Notes under the pieces: model-generated
Databases searched by the model: none
Told to the model about the DNA's origin: nothing
What the model saw: the letters and a program-made list of their open reading frames with translations, nothing else
Shown here: piece by piece, positions 9,501 through 16,619 of the stretch
Numbering within the stretch: position 1 is the first letter of the stretch
Layout of the letters: the number at the start of each line of letters is the position of its first letter
Made by a program: the position numbers and the translations under genes
DNA from: W0P28-013 sp964570565
Lineage (GTDB): Bacteria; Bacteroidota; Bacteroidia; Bacteroidales; Paludibacteraceae
DNA length: 61,547 nt
Assembly (NCBI GenBank): GCA_964570565.1
Contig: CAZMYT010000009.1
Coordinates: 1 to 61,547, forward strand
Reading direction: 5' to 3'

Positions 9501-11320
9501 TTCACAATGTGAGATTGGTCGTCGATTAGCTTTTTGTAGATAACCTCCCAAAGCGATTTCTCGATGGATGAACTCATCACCGATTCAACCGCTTCTGTTT
9601 GCTCTACTTCGTGAAATAGCCTTATAGCATTCGACATACGAGCTATCAGACGAGCAGCCGTACTTATTGTTTCCTGGCCGCAAATGAAATTTTTTAACCT
9701 CCTGGGAACATAGTCCAGCGATTTCTCATATTGTAGAATCATTGGCAGTTTTTCTACTGGATATTGCAGAATGCTTTCAAAGTTATCTACCAGCCATTCA
9801 GCAAAATAACTTTGTAAGTAACTTGGAATGATGGCATGTTGATAAACGGGTCTGACGACATCACCCGGATTTTGAATATCAAATGAGAGGTGTAGACTAT
9901 TTTGTAAGTACTCGCGGCTATAAGTAAACAACTTACGGCAGACATTTTGGAAATACTGAGATGGTTCACATCCCCATACTTGCTGCGCATACGGTTTCCA
10001 GAATTCTCTAGCCTCAGTATCAGAATACTGGGCGCAAAAAACCATGCTTACCAAAAAAATGGTAGGCATCGAATTCCGGGGACTAATTCTACCGTTTTGG
10101 CATGCATATTGATGCATATATTCGATTAACTTCCCATAGGCTTTTTCAGTAATGGGTAGTTCTCCAATATATTCATATAACCTCAGTGCTTCAAAGAAAT
10201 GTTTTTCAAGTATGGTGATACTAAGGCTAAAAATATCATCCAGAGTTCCTGCTTTAAGATTCTTAATAAATGTATCAACATCTGGTTCATCCTCGTTTAA
10301 GCAATCAATCAATGTGAGTTGTTGGTTGAAGGGGTATCGAGAAGTTTTCCTTCCTGTTTTATCTCTAACTTTCTTTACATTATGGTATGCCGTAGAAGCT
10401 ACATTAATAACACCGGGATCTTCCTCTTCAACTTCAACCTCCTCTTCACATCCATCGATATCACCTTCTTCAATTACTTCTTCCTCTTCCAAATAATCTT
10501 GAACATCTGTTGTCTCATCTTTATCAATTTCGATTATCTCCGGCTCATCTACATCTGATCTGGATTCTTCAGCATCGGTTGTTTTGACCATTTCTTGTTC
10601 AATTGATACCAGCTTCGGCATCTTCACATCAACAGATTCCATAACCACCGGCTCAGAATTTTGTGGTTCAGGTTCTTCTCCTTCCAGGATCACGCCAGTT
10701 ACTTCCTCGACCATTAGTGATGATTGTTCCTTTTCATCATATATCTGCGGAGCGACAAGGGGCTTTTCAAGTCCCTCTGCAATGATAATCTCGCCTTCCC
10801 CCAACTCGGTCGGTTGCAGCACAACCTCCTCATCCGTAGCAATATCGAACATTTCCGGCTCGGCATTGAAGGTCATCGGCACTTCTACGTCCGTAACGGA
10901 TCTTTCGATAGCTTGTGGGTCGCTGAGCTCAATATCAGTAGATAATTGCCCGGCGTCCTCTAATCCCTCTGCTGAGCCTACTTCCAGTTCGAGTGATACC
11001 GATGCAGGTTCTTGAATATCGGCAGATTCACAGTCAAACGATCCTGTTGGTAGCGGCACTCGCCCTTCGATTACACTATCCTTGGATACTCCCGGCTCGA
11101 GAGGTTGCGGTTCAGGTTTCTGAATCGTTCTACTTACGGTATTCACCGGTGGAACAGCAGGTGAAATACTTACGGTTGGGGTTCCAATTGTAATAACATC
11201 CCCAACACGAGTTTTGGTGGGTTCTTCTTGGTTACCATTCTCTATTCTGTGGTATTTTTTAGGGAATATTAACTTAACGACAGTCTTGATTAGCTTCGTA
11301 AAAAAATCAAATAAGTTCAT
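6572..11320 (-). CDS. DruH-like large partner protein of the helicase
   Basis: A 1582-residue protein without a recognised enzyme motif. Residues about 40-320 are very acidic and low in complexity. Residues about 330-600 look helical. The central 600-1250 region is beta-rich, with repeated short strands suggesting Ig-like modules. A zinc-binding pair CKDCG lies near residue 1353, and a helical tail ends the protein. The start is preceded by a GGTGGAGG ribosome site. It is the first gene of a two-gene operon with the DruE-like helicase, and a large protein of unknown activity beside a DUF1998 helicase is the arrangement of Druantia type III (DruH-DruE; the yjiT/yjiV pair of enterobacteria is of this type, from memory). 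It is longer than the DruH proteins I recall, perhaps because of the acidic extension. I infer the family mainly from context. Confidence 0.55.
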   Translation of the reverse strand: MNLFDFFTKLIKTVVKLIFPKKYHRIENGNQEEPTKTRVGDVITIGTPTVSISPAVPPVNTVSRTIQKPEPQPLEPGVSKDSVIEGRVPLPTGSFDCESADIQEPASVSLELEVGSAEGLEDAGQLSTDIELSDPQAIERSVTDVEVPMTFNAEPEMFDIATDEEVVLQPTELGEGEIIIAEGLEKPLVAPQIYDEKEQSSLMVEEVTGVILEGEEPEPQNSEPVVMESVDVKMPKLVSIEQEMVKTTDAEESRSDVDEPEIIEIDKDETTDVQDYLEEEEVIEEGDIDGCEEEVEVEEEDPGVINVASTAYHNVKKVRDKTGRKTSRYPFNQQLTLIDCLNEDEPDVDTFIKNLKAGTLDDIFSLSITILEKHFFEALRLYEYIGELPITEKAYGKLIEYMHQYACQNGRISPRNSMPTIFLVSMVFCAQYSDTEAREFWKPYAQQVWGCEPSQYFQNVCRKLFTYSREYLQNSLHLSFDIQNPGDVVRPVYQHAIIPSYLQSYFAEWLVDNFESILQYPVEKLPMILQYEKSLDYVPRRLKNFICGQETISTAARLIARMSNAIRLFHEVEQTEAVESVMSSSIEKSLWEVIYKKLIDDQSHIVKLRRITPRLEWFWDLEGDDIILNLSNIRSSQSDKPDSLTWAEKEAKYLKGNEVLFKIYPWKMKSGDWEVDPIRIPAEGPLDGSILVLSENFDLDEAKQSQFRQVIFERTVPLLQKPVLFFRVNPQRNVAVKKEQIDSDGSWIIVSSEDIQITDRTGKKVQESSLNMPYQLRESGFIQAGVYTVQLPLTIHLGEKSIVFEMTEDQHQINPFLRGIEKVPGLSVDISPIFLSPNIDFLFSINPDSHYLRRTWLLIHRNNKFLQSILLTDLMSQGKMRIDENLCDVDLTSFLEQSGVYSISLLHNMRSLLEEPVQFAWLPEDVEIIGPSPEGCYSPLNPLQVTISGVSEEQVVPTPDEKSKIITAGKTVKIEWKLIRNPHCRFDLLWQDSLIHFKWNIDRVSAWIEGGGDKNQVFEEQAKTVVLQVRGQPREDLSWIIGEMGKRRYTRLNAKGEYQANLLETEVRDMLFEDNQMKSSISIAIRDYTWKLFDYYKKPNVEIIKVNYVKPELEILLTQVRKLRGTYTIQVRQITDQSKPEILDVVEVLEDNLTFQVVLNPGQYRIDVLLYDTLIHSSASFQVDEEPEPIEETNTKFQIFDDYRSPEHLFRVLTARKEELLSRSYDNLVITPAIEQLQLIHTPDEWLTNARWNDGLKRLLPSWAVLMYPLMFTTKNHRRILHVFPEKVAYGGRAGRGYIELKLAEEKMRIAASWRPGKDLEYSQLWMGISQEQNVKFFSELDQDDLWPAYQCKDCGTIVASKEGTYLKLPPSVVRLHQHGIDRKLNEQFIDTVYDSQNIVEVSFTQYKDKPLQHAYWAKEVVFSNYLQLLIDGKIRSIHGDLEQPINLYKNIDYGLGVSELFDHLQLPAIHKLLEYSNDLDRMDQFIEDESSSIPAFSAMQRLMKYVYEATSPVNIPGSVLTLAMILRLKANQLRTYINLLANLGISERNLISILDETAQGCPKMLEWSIAWAELFYAHSIS

Positions 11321-11648
11321 ACCTCCACCCTCACTCGTTTCTCCAAAATTTGTCCGTTATTCATGCTTTCATGATGTTCCGGATTACATTTTTCGAATGG
11401 CTACTCGAGCTTTTTACCTGATAATTTTACTATTACAGTTAACCTACTTTAATTATACTCAAATGGCAATTAATCAATTTCCTCTAACCTGCGCAAACGA
11501 CATTCATTTATTGTCACTTCTCGAAAATGGTTGATACATATTAAATCAATGCAGTAGAATATATACTGCAATTAATACTTGACAAATGCAAAATATTCGC
11601 TATAATTTACAGTATGATATCTACTGCATCTAATAATTAAGAGGACTT
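11321..11648. other. Divergent intergenic region between DruH-like and hsd operons
   Basis: This stretch separates two divergent defence operons. Its right half holds the promoter and palindromes listed separately. I see no convincing promoter for the minus-strand operon in 11321-11540, which is AT-rich, and no protein gene. Confidence 0.5.
11551..11627 (+). promoter_or_regulatory. Sigma-70 promoter of the hsd operon flanked by two palindromes
   Basis: TTGACA at 11579-11584 and TATAAT at 11601-11606, separated by 16 bases, form a near-perfect housekeeping promoter. Palindrome GCAGTA-N7-TACTGC at 11551-11569 lies upstream of the -35 box. A second copy (CAGTA-N7-TACTG, 11610-11626) covers the expected transcription start. 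The pair suggests a repressor that binds both sides of the promoter. No gene in the window is an obvious candidate for the regulator. The first gene, hsdS-half, starts at 11649. Confidence 0.75.
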
Positions 11649-12221
11649 ATGAAGGCTTCTTTGGGTGACATCTCTGAAATTCAAGTTGGCTATCAATCAC
11701 GGGAAGGCATCCGCGCACATCTGGATGGCAGCCACTTTTTACTTCAGGTGCGAGATTTCAACAACCTGCACCAGGTAGATTGGTCCAACCTTATCAGGTT
11801 TACCCCTATTGGCTCTACTACCAAATCGGAAATACAGCAAAGTGATGTTCTGTTCCTGGCCAAAGGACAGGATAATTTTGCCTGTCCAGTCACCCGCTCA
11901 GTCAATCATGTCCTTGCGGCAAACTCATTTTATATCTTACGACCAAATAAGGCAACGATTATGCCTGATTACCTGGCGTGGTGGATCAACCAAAAACCTG
12001 CACAGGAGTATATCCAATTGAACCGCAGTGGAAGTTCACTACCCTTTCTTTCTGTTTCCGCGTTATCACATCTTGAAATTCCCATTCCAGATTTTGAGAT
12101 GCAAAGGAAAATTGGCGAGCTGGAGCTGCTACGAAAAAAGGAAGCGGACTTATTCAATTTATACCTGACTAAAAAATCAGCTTTGATCAAAACCGTCTGT
12201 CTGAATGCAATTATCGAATAG
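11649..12221 (+). CDS. hsdS: Half-size type I specificity subunit (one target-recognition domain)
   Basis: A 190-residue protein resembling half of a type I HsdS. It has one target-recognition domain (residues about 1-140, ending LSVSALSHLEIPIPD) and one helical spacer (about 145-185, QRKIGELELLRKKEADLF). Full HsdS proteins carry two of each, as at 14809-16086. Half subunits can work as dimers that recognise symmetric sites. It is the first gene after the operon promoter, has an AAGAGG ribosome site, and is followed 13 bases later by hsdM. The operon thus carries two specificity proteins, possibly giving two methylation specificities or serving as a modulator. It could also be a truncated subunit, but the frame is intact and ends naturally. 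Confidence 0.75.
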   Translation: MKASLGDISEIQVGYQSREGIRAHLDGSHFLLQVRDFNNLHQVDWSNLIRFTPIGSTTKSEIQQSDVLFLAKGQDNFACPVTRSVNHVLAANSFYILRPNKATIMPDYLAWWINQKPAQEYIQLNRSGSSLPFLSVSALSHLEIPIPDFEMQRKIGELELLRKKEADLFNLYLTKKSALIKTVCLNAIIE

Positions 12222-12234
12222 GAGAAGAAGAGAC

Positions 12235-13770
12235 ATGGCTAACTCACATGCAAGCAAGAATGAAATTGGGCAAATCGTCTGGGCGGCCTGCGACACCTTC
12301 CGCGGCGCTGTGGACCCATCGGAATATAAGAACTATATCCTGACTATGTTGTTTGTGAAATACTTGAGCGATTTGCGAAAGGATATCCTCGTGGACTATA
12401 CTCAGCGTTACAACGGGGATATGGTCCGTGTGGAGCGTGCCATGAAGCGAGAACGCTTTGTGATGCCCGACGAAGGCACATTTGATTATCTTTATGAACG
12501 GCGTGACGCGGCAAATGTTGGTGAGATTATTAACATCGCCCTGGAAAAGATTGAGGATGCCAACAAATCCAAATTGGAAGGGGTCTTTCGCAACATCGAT
12601 TTCAACAGTGAAGGCGCGTTGGGTCAAACCAAGGACCGTAATCGTCGCTTGAAGAATTTGCTGGAAGATTTCGCAGATCCCCGTTTGGACTTGCGCCCAT
12701 CCATCATTGGAAATCGTGACATTATCGGGGATGTTTATGAGTATTTGATTGGACAATTTGCTGCGGGAGCCGGTAAGAAGGCTGGTGAATTCTACACGCC
12801 GCCAGAAGTATCCATTTTACTTGCGAAACTGGTGCAGCCTAAACCCGGCGATCGGATTTGCGACCCGGCTTGCGGATCGGGTTCTCTGTTGATTCGCGTT
12901 GCCAAGGAGACAGGCAGCCAGAATTATTTCCTTGGTGGGCAAGAATCCAACGGCTCAACCTGGGCTCTGTGTCGGATGAATATGTTCCTCCACGATATGG
13001 ATGGCGCTCAAATCGAGTGGTGCGACACGATTTCCAACCCACGCCTGCTCGATCATGATGAGCTGATGCGTTTCAACGTTGTGGTTGCCAACCCGCCGTT
13101 CTCTTTAAAAAAATGGGGCGCTGAATTTGCCGCCAACGATCCTTACAACCGCTTCCACCGTGGGCTGCCGCCGGCCAGCAAAGGCGATTATGCCTTCATT
13201 AGCCACATGGTGGAGATCGCGCTGGAAGGCGAAGGCCGCGTGGGGGTCATCGTTCCGCATGGCGTGCTCTTCCGCGGCGCGGCGGAAGGCATCATACGTA
13301 AGCAATTCATCGACGAGAACATCCTGGAAGCCGTCATCGGGCTACCGGAGAAGCTTTTCTTTGGCACGCCGATCCCTGCCGCCATTCTCGTATTCAACAA
13401 AGCGCGCAAGTCCTGGGCGGAGGCGCAGACGGATCGCGATAAACACATCCTGTTCATTGACGCTTCGCGGGACTTTGAAAGCGGCACCAATCAGAACGTT
13501 CTGCGCGAGGAAGACATCAACCGCATCTTCCAGACCTACCTGGATTTTCAACCGATTGAGAAATACTCCGCACTGGCAACCCTGGCGGATATTCAAGCCG
13601 CAGATTACAACCTGAACATCCCTCGTTACGTGGATACGTTTGAAGAGGAAGAAGAAGTCGATATCCCCGCTGTGCAGAAGGAAATCGAACAAATCGAAGC
13701 AGAACTGGTTCAGGTGCAGGCGGAAATGAAGAAATATCTGGAAGAGTTGGGCTTGGGAGGTGCTCAATGA
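12235..13770 (+). CDS. hsdM: Type I restriction-modification DNA methyltransferase HsdM
   Basis: An N6-adenine methyltransferase subunit of 511 residues. The N-terminal HsdM helical domain (about 10-130, WAACDTFRGAVDPSEYKNYI) precedes the SAM-binding motif CDPACGSGSLL near 210 and the catalytic motif NPPF near 285. The C-terminus is a charged helix suited to pairing with HsdS. The start at 12235 is chosen because GGAGAAGAAG lies just upstream; an in-frame ATG at 12205 lacks a ribosome site and overlaps the preceding gene. Its stop overlaps the start of rhuM (ATGA). It methylates host DNA with HsdS and forms the restriction complex with HsdR at 17722-20901. Confidence 0.95.
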   Translation: MANSHASKNEIGQIVWAACDTFRGAVDPSEYKNYILTMLFVKYLSDLRKDILVDYTQRYNGDMVRVERAMKRERFVMPDEGTFDYLYERRDAANVGEIINIALEKIEDANKSKLEGVFRNIDFNSEGALGQTKDRNRRLKNLLEDFADPRLDLRPSIIGNRDIIGDVYEYLIGQFAAGAGKKAGEFYTPPEVSILLAKLVQPKPGDRICDPACGSGSLLIRVAKETGSQNYFLGGQESNGSTWALCRMNMFLHDMDGAQIEWCDTISNPRLLDHDELMRFNVVVANPPFSLKKWGAEFAANDPYNRFHRGLPPASKGDYAFISHMVEIALEGEGRVGVIVPHGVLFRGAAEGIIRKQFIDENILEAVIGLPEKLFFGTPIPAAILVFNKARKSWAEAQTDRDKHILFIDASRDFESGTNQNVLREEDINRIFQTYLDFQPIEKYSALATLADIQAADYNLNIPRYVDTFEEEEEVDIPAVQKEIEQIEAELVQVQAEMKKYLEELGLGGAQ

Positions 13771-14822
13771 CCGAGCATCTTCCCGAAAAGCCCACGAATA
13801 TTCTGATCTACCAGGCGGAAGACGGTAAGACCCATATCAATGTCCGCATGGAAGGGGATACGGTATGGCTTACTCAATCTGCAATGGCTGAATTGTTTCA
13901 GACGTCATCACAGAACATCACGATGCACATTAAGAATATCTATGCCGAAGGTGAATTGAGCGAGGAGGCAACTTGTAAGGATTACTTACAAGTTCAATCA
14001 GAAGGTGGCAGGGAAGTACAACGCACTCTCAAGCATTACAACCTGGAAGTGATCATCGCAGTTGGCTACCGCGTAAAATCTCACCGCGGCACCCAGTTCA
14101 GACGCTGGGCGACCGAACGGCTGCGCGAGTACCTGGTCAAAGGCTTCGTTATGGACGATGAGCGCTTGAAAGAAGGGCGCGGACTGGGCGCGGACTATTT
14201 TGACGAGCTGCTCGAGCGCATTCGTGATATCCGCGCTTCGGAAAAGCAGTTTTATCGCAAAATCACCGAGATCTACAGCCTGGCCGTGGATTACGACCCC
14301 AACGCGGAGATCACCCATGAATTTTACGCCAGTGTGCAAAACAAGCTGCACTGGGCGATTACCGGGCATACCGCCGCGGAATTGATTGCGGAACGCGCCA
14401 GCGCTGACAAAGCAAATATGGGACTGACCAGTTGGAAGGGTAAGAAAGTGCGCCAGGCGGACGTGACCGTGGCCAAGAATTACCTGGCAGAAGATGAACT
14501 GCGCAGCCTGAACCGCATTGTGACCATGTACCTAGATTACGCTGAGGACCAGGCGGAACGCCACCAGCCCATGCACATGGGTGATTGGGCGCAAAAGCTG
14601 GATGCCTTTTTGCAGTTCAATGGGCGCGATGTGCTGCGCGACGCCGGCCGGGTGTCGTCAGAGGTGGCCAAGGCATTGGCGCTCTCGGAATATGAAAAGT
14701 ACAACACTGCCCGCCTGGAACGGGAAACCAGCCAGCCGGATGAGGATTTTGAACAGGTGGTACGAAAGCTAAAGGGTAAAAACAAGGGCAACGAGGGGGA
14801 AAATTCGAATGTCGAATCGTAG
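13767..14822 (+). CDS. rhuM: RhuM family protein
   Basis: A 351-residue member of the virulence RhuM family. The N-terminus carries the typical DNA-binding-like segment TVWLTQSAMAELFQTSSQNI (about residues 31-50), then KHYNLEVIIAVGYRVKSHRG and RWATERLREYLVKGFVMDDERL. The C-terminal half is helical and charged. The biochemical role of RhuM is not settled; family members are often found between hsdM and hsdS or next to Fic and toxin genes. Here it overlaps hsdM by four bases and hsdS by fourteen, so it is translated together with the RM subunits. Base composition matches hsdM and hsdR rather than the AT-rich insertions, which suggests it is a long-standing part of the operon. Confidence 0.9.
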   Translation: MTEHLPEKPTNILIYQAEDGKTHINVRMEGDTVWLTQSAMAELFQTSSQNITMHIKNIYAEGELSEEATCKDYLQVQSEGGREVQRTLKHYNLEVIIAVGYRVKSHRGTQFRRWATERLREYLVKGFVMDDERLKEGRGLGADYFDELLERIRDIRASEKQFYRKITEIYSLAVDYDPNAEITHEFYASVQNKLHWAITGHTAAELIAERASADKANMGLTSWKGKKVRQADVTVAKNYLAEDELRSLNRIVTMYLDYAEDQAERHQPMHMGDWAQKLDAFLQFNGRDVLRDAGRVSSEVAKALALSEYEKYNTARLERETSQPDEDFEQVVRKLKGKNKGNEGENSNVES

Positions 14823-16086
14823 ACAGCATTCAAATGATCTCATTGAAACAGAAATTGGAAGAATCCCAGAAGATTGGGGTTTGTCCAAGCTGTCCAATAT
14901 AGCGCAAGTAATTGTTAGCAACGTAGATAAAAAGTTCGAAGAGAATGAAGCCCCAGTATTACTTTGTAACTACATGGATGTTTATCAGAATGAATACATT
15001 ACAAGTAATTTGGAATTCATGCGTGGTTCAGCGTCTGAAGCGGAAATCGACAAGTTCTCACTTCGGCGCGGTGATGTTCTTATAACTAAGGATTCTGAGA
15101 CTGCTGAAGATATAGCCAGTGCGGCAGTTTTAGCCGATGAAATCCAAAATCTGATCTGCGGTTATCATCTGGCAATATTACGACCTGACAAAGAACGCAT
15201 GGATAGTTATTTTCTTGCAAAAACATTGCAGCATCATCGAGTTCACAATCAATTCGTTACAAAAGCGAATGGTGTTACACGTTATGGTTTGACCTTATCG
15301 GTGATCAATAACGCAACAATTCCAGTTCCACCTTTAATTGAGCAAGCAGAAATCGCAAGAATCCTCTCCACCTGGGACCGCGCCATTGAACGGGTGCAGC
15401 GGCTGATTGAGGCAAAGCAGCGGCTAAAGAAAGGGTTGATGCAAGGGCTGCTGACGGGCAGGCTCCGTTTCTCGGAATTTGGTGAGCCGATTGAAGCAAA
15501 GGGAAATAACCCAGATGGGTGGGAAACCGTCGAATTTCATAAATGTGCTACCCGCTCAAAGAAAAAAATCGATCCAGTTACGAATGATTTAAATTTCCGG
15601 TGTGTTGAACTTGAGCATATTTCTCAGGAAACAGGAAAAATCATCGGAGAAACAGAAAGCAAACAACAAACGAGCTCGAAAAACTATTTTCGGCCTGGAA
15701 ATGTGCTCTTTGGGAAACTTCGGCCATACCTTCATAAATTCGCATTTTGTGATTTTGAAGGAGTATGCTCTTCTGAAATCTGGGTGTTGCAGAGTAAAAG
15801 TATCTGTACTTCAAGGTATTTATTCTATTTGGTTCAAACGGATTCATTTTTATCAGCTTCGATTCAGACAACGGGCACCAAAATGCCGAGATCAGATTGG
15901 AATGTTGTAAAAAAGACAAAATTCGCTCTGCCCAATCTTGAAGAGCAAGAACGAATTACTGCATTATTGGATCAAGTTGGACTAAACATCGAGTTACTTG
16001 AAAGACATATCATGCAGCTTAAACAGCAGAAGAGAGGTCTAATGCAGAAGCTGCTCACAGGTGAAATTCGGGTGAAGGTGGATTAG
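14809..16086 (+). CDS. hsdS: Type I specificity subunit HsdS, two recognition domains
   Basis: A 425-residue HsdS. TRD1 spans about residues 1-180, the first conserved helical region is EIARILSTWDRAIERVQRLI (near 182-202) with KGLMQGLLTGRLRF, TRD2 spans about 225-380, and the second helical region ends LMQKLLTGEIRVKVD. It dictates the sequence recognised by the HsdMRS complex. The two TRD segments are visibly AT-rich while the central conserved segment (about 15340-15490) is GC-rich like hsdM. That is the usual mark of TRD exchange by recombination in conserved regions. It starts inside the end of rhuM with a GAGGGGG ribosome site. Confidence 0.92.
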   Translation: MSNRRQHSNDLIETEIGRIPEDWGLSKLSNIAQVIVSNVDKKFEENEAPVLLCNYMDVYQNEYITSNLEFMRGSASEAEIDKFSLRRGDVLITKDSETAEDIASAAVLADEIQNLICGYHLAILRPDKERMDSYFLAKTLQHHRVHNQFVTKANGVTRYGLTLSVINNATIPVPPLIEQAEIARILSTWDRAIERVQRLIEAKQRLKKGLMQGLLTGRLRFSEFGEPIEAKGNNPDGWETVEFHKCATRSKKKIDPVTNDLNFRCVELEHISQETGKIIGETESKQQTSSKNYFRPGNVLFGKLRPYLHKFAFCDFEGVCSSEIWVLQSKSICTSRYLFYLVQTDSFLSASIQTTGTKMPRSDWNVVKKTKFALPNLEEQERITALLDQVGLNIELLERHIMQLKQQKRGLMQKLLTGEIRVKVD

Positions 16087-16098
16087 GAGGAAACAATT

Positions 16099-16167
16099 AT
16101 GAATTGTTTGTATTGTCTTATTCAGAGATTTCAGATTGTGATAAATCTGACCAAGGCGATTGAATGA
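16099..16167 (+). CDS. 22-residue ORF translationally coupled to the RuvC-like gene
   Basis: ATG at 16099 follows a strong AGGAGG site, and the frame (MNCLYCLIQRFQIVINLTKA...) ends with TGA overlapping the ATG of the next gene at 16164. A small palindrome ACAATT-ATG-AATTGT surrounds the start codon. The RuvC-like gene itself has no good ribosome site, so this mini-ORF may exist to load ribosomes by coupling. Whether the peptide has a function of its own is unknown. Confidence 0.4.
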   Translation: MNCLYCLIQRFQIVINLTKAIE

Positions 16168-16619
16168 AAGTTCTAGGTATGCGGGTTACACCCCAAATGG
16201 CACGATACGCTATTGTTGAATATGATGATGGTGTAGCTATTTTCATAAATCACGATTCTGAAAATAAATTGGAATTCCCTGCAGCTTTATCCACCATTGC
16301 TGCAAAATCCAGGTGGCTATTCTTGGAATTGGAGCGTATCTTTGCCCAATATCCTGATTTGGAACAGGTTATCGTTAAAGAAAATGAGTATGGAGGAGAG
16401 ACAAAAAAACGAAGGGAATCTACATATTTACTTGGTGCAGTATTTCTTTTTGCAGCGCAGCAGAACATCAATAGCCAGCCTGTATTGTATACACAGTTAA
16501 AAACAAACGGCGGTCGAGTAAAGGAATTTGCTGAAACAAATATTGGACGTTCTTCTCAATATTGGGATACGCAAATGGCCGATGCTGTCGCTGCTACCTG
16601 GGTTGCAAAAGGGGGATAA
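16164..16619 (+). CDS. Small RuvC-like (RNase H-fold) protein, function unknown
   Basis: A 151-residue protein with the outline of a RuvC/RNase H fold: a first strand KVLGMRVTPQMARYAIVE, a strand ending in glutamate VIVKENEY near residue 74, and a C-terminal helix with aspartates DTQMADAVAATWVA near 135-147 as in RuvC. The first catalytic aspartate of RuvC (GIDPG) is not evident (GMRVT here), so it may be inactive or use other residues. It resembles the DUF3010 style of small RuvC-like proteins, from memory and not searched. It sits between hsdS and hsdR in an AT-rich insert and its stop abuts the start of the kinase gene (TAA-ATG), so the two form a pair. Confidence 0.6.
   Translation: MKVLGMRVTPQMARYAIVEYDDGVAIFINHDSENKLEFPAALSTIAAKSRWLFLELERIFAQYPDLEQVIVKENEYGGETKKRRESTYLLGAVFLFAAQQNINSQPVLYTQLKTNGGRVKEFAETNIGRSSQYWDTQMADAVAATWVAKGG

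Noticed and set aside
10152..11015. Plus-strand serine-rich frames opposite the DruH-like gene
   Set aside because: They are antisense to the acidic low-complexity region; their Ser-rich composition is what the reverse of Glu/Asp-rich codons gives.
680..11320. DISARM system
   Set aside because: Helicase, DUF1998 and PLD-like parts are present, but in one chain, and no DISARM methyltransferase is adjacent.
13105..13615. Long frames on both strands within hsdM
   Set aside because: They are shadows in GC-rich coding sequence; the methyltransferase motifs fix the true frame.
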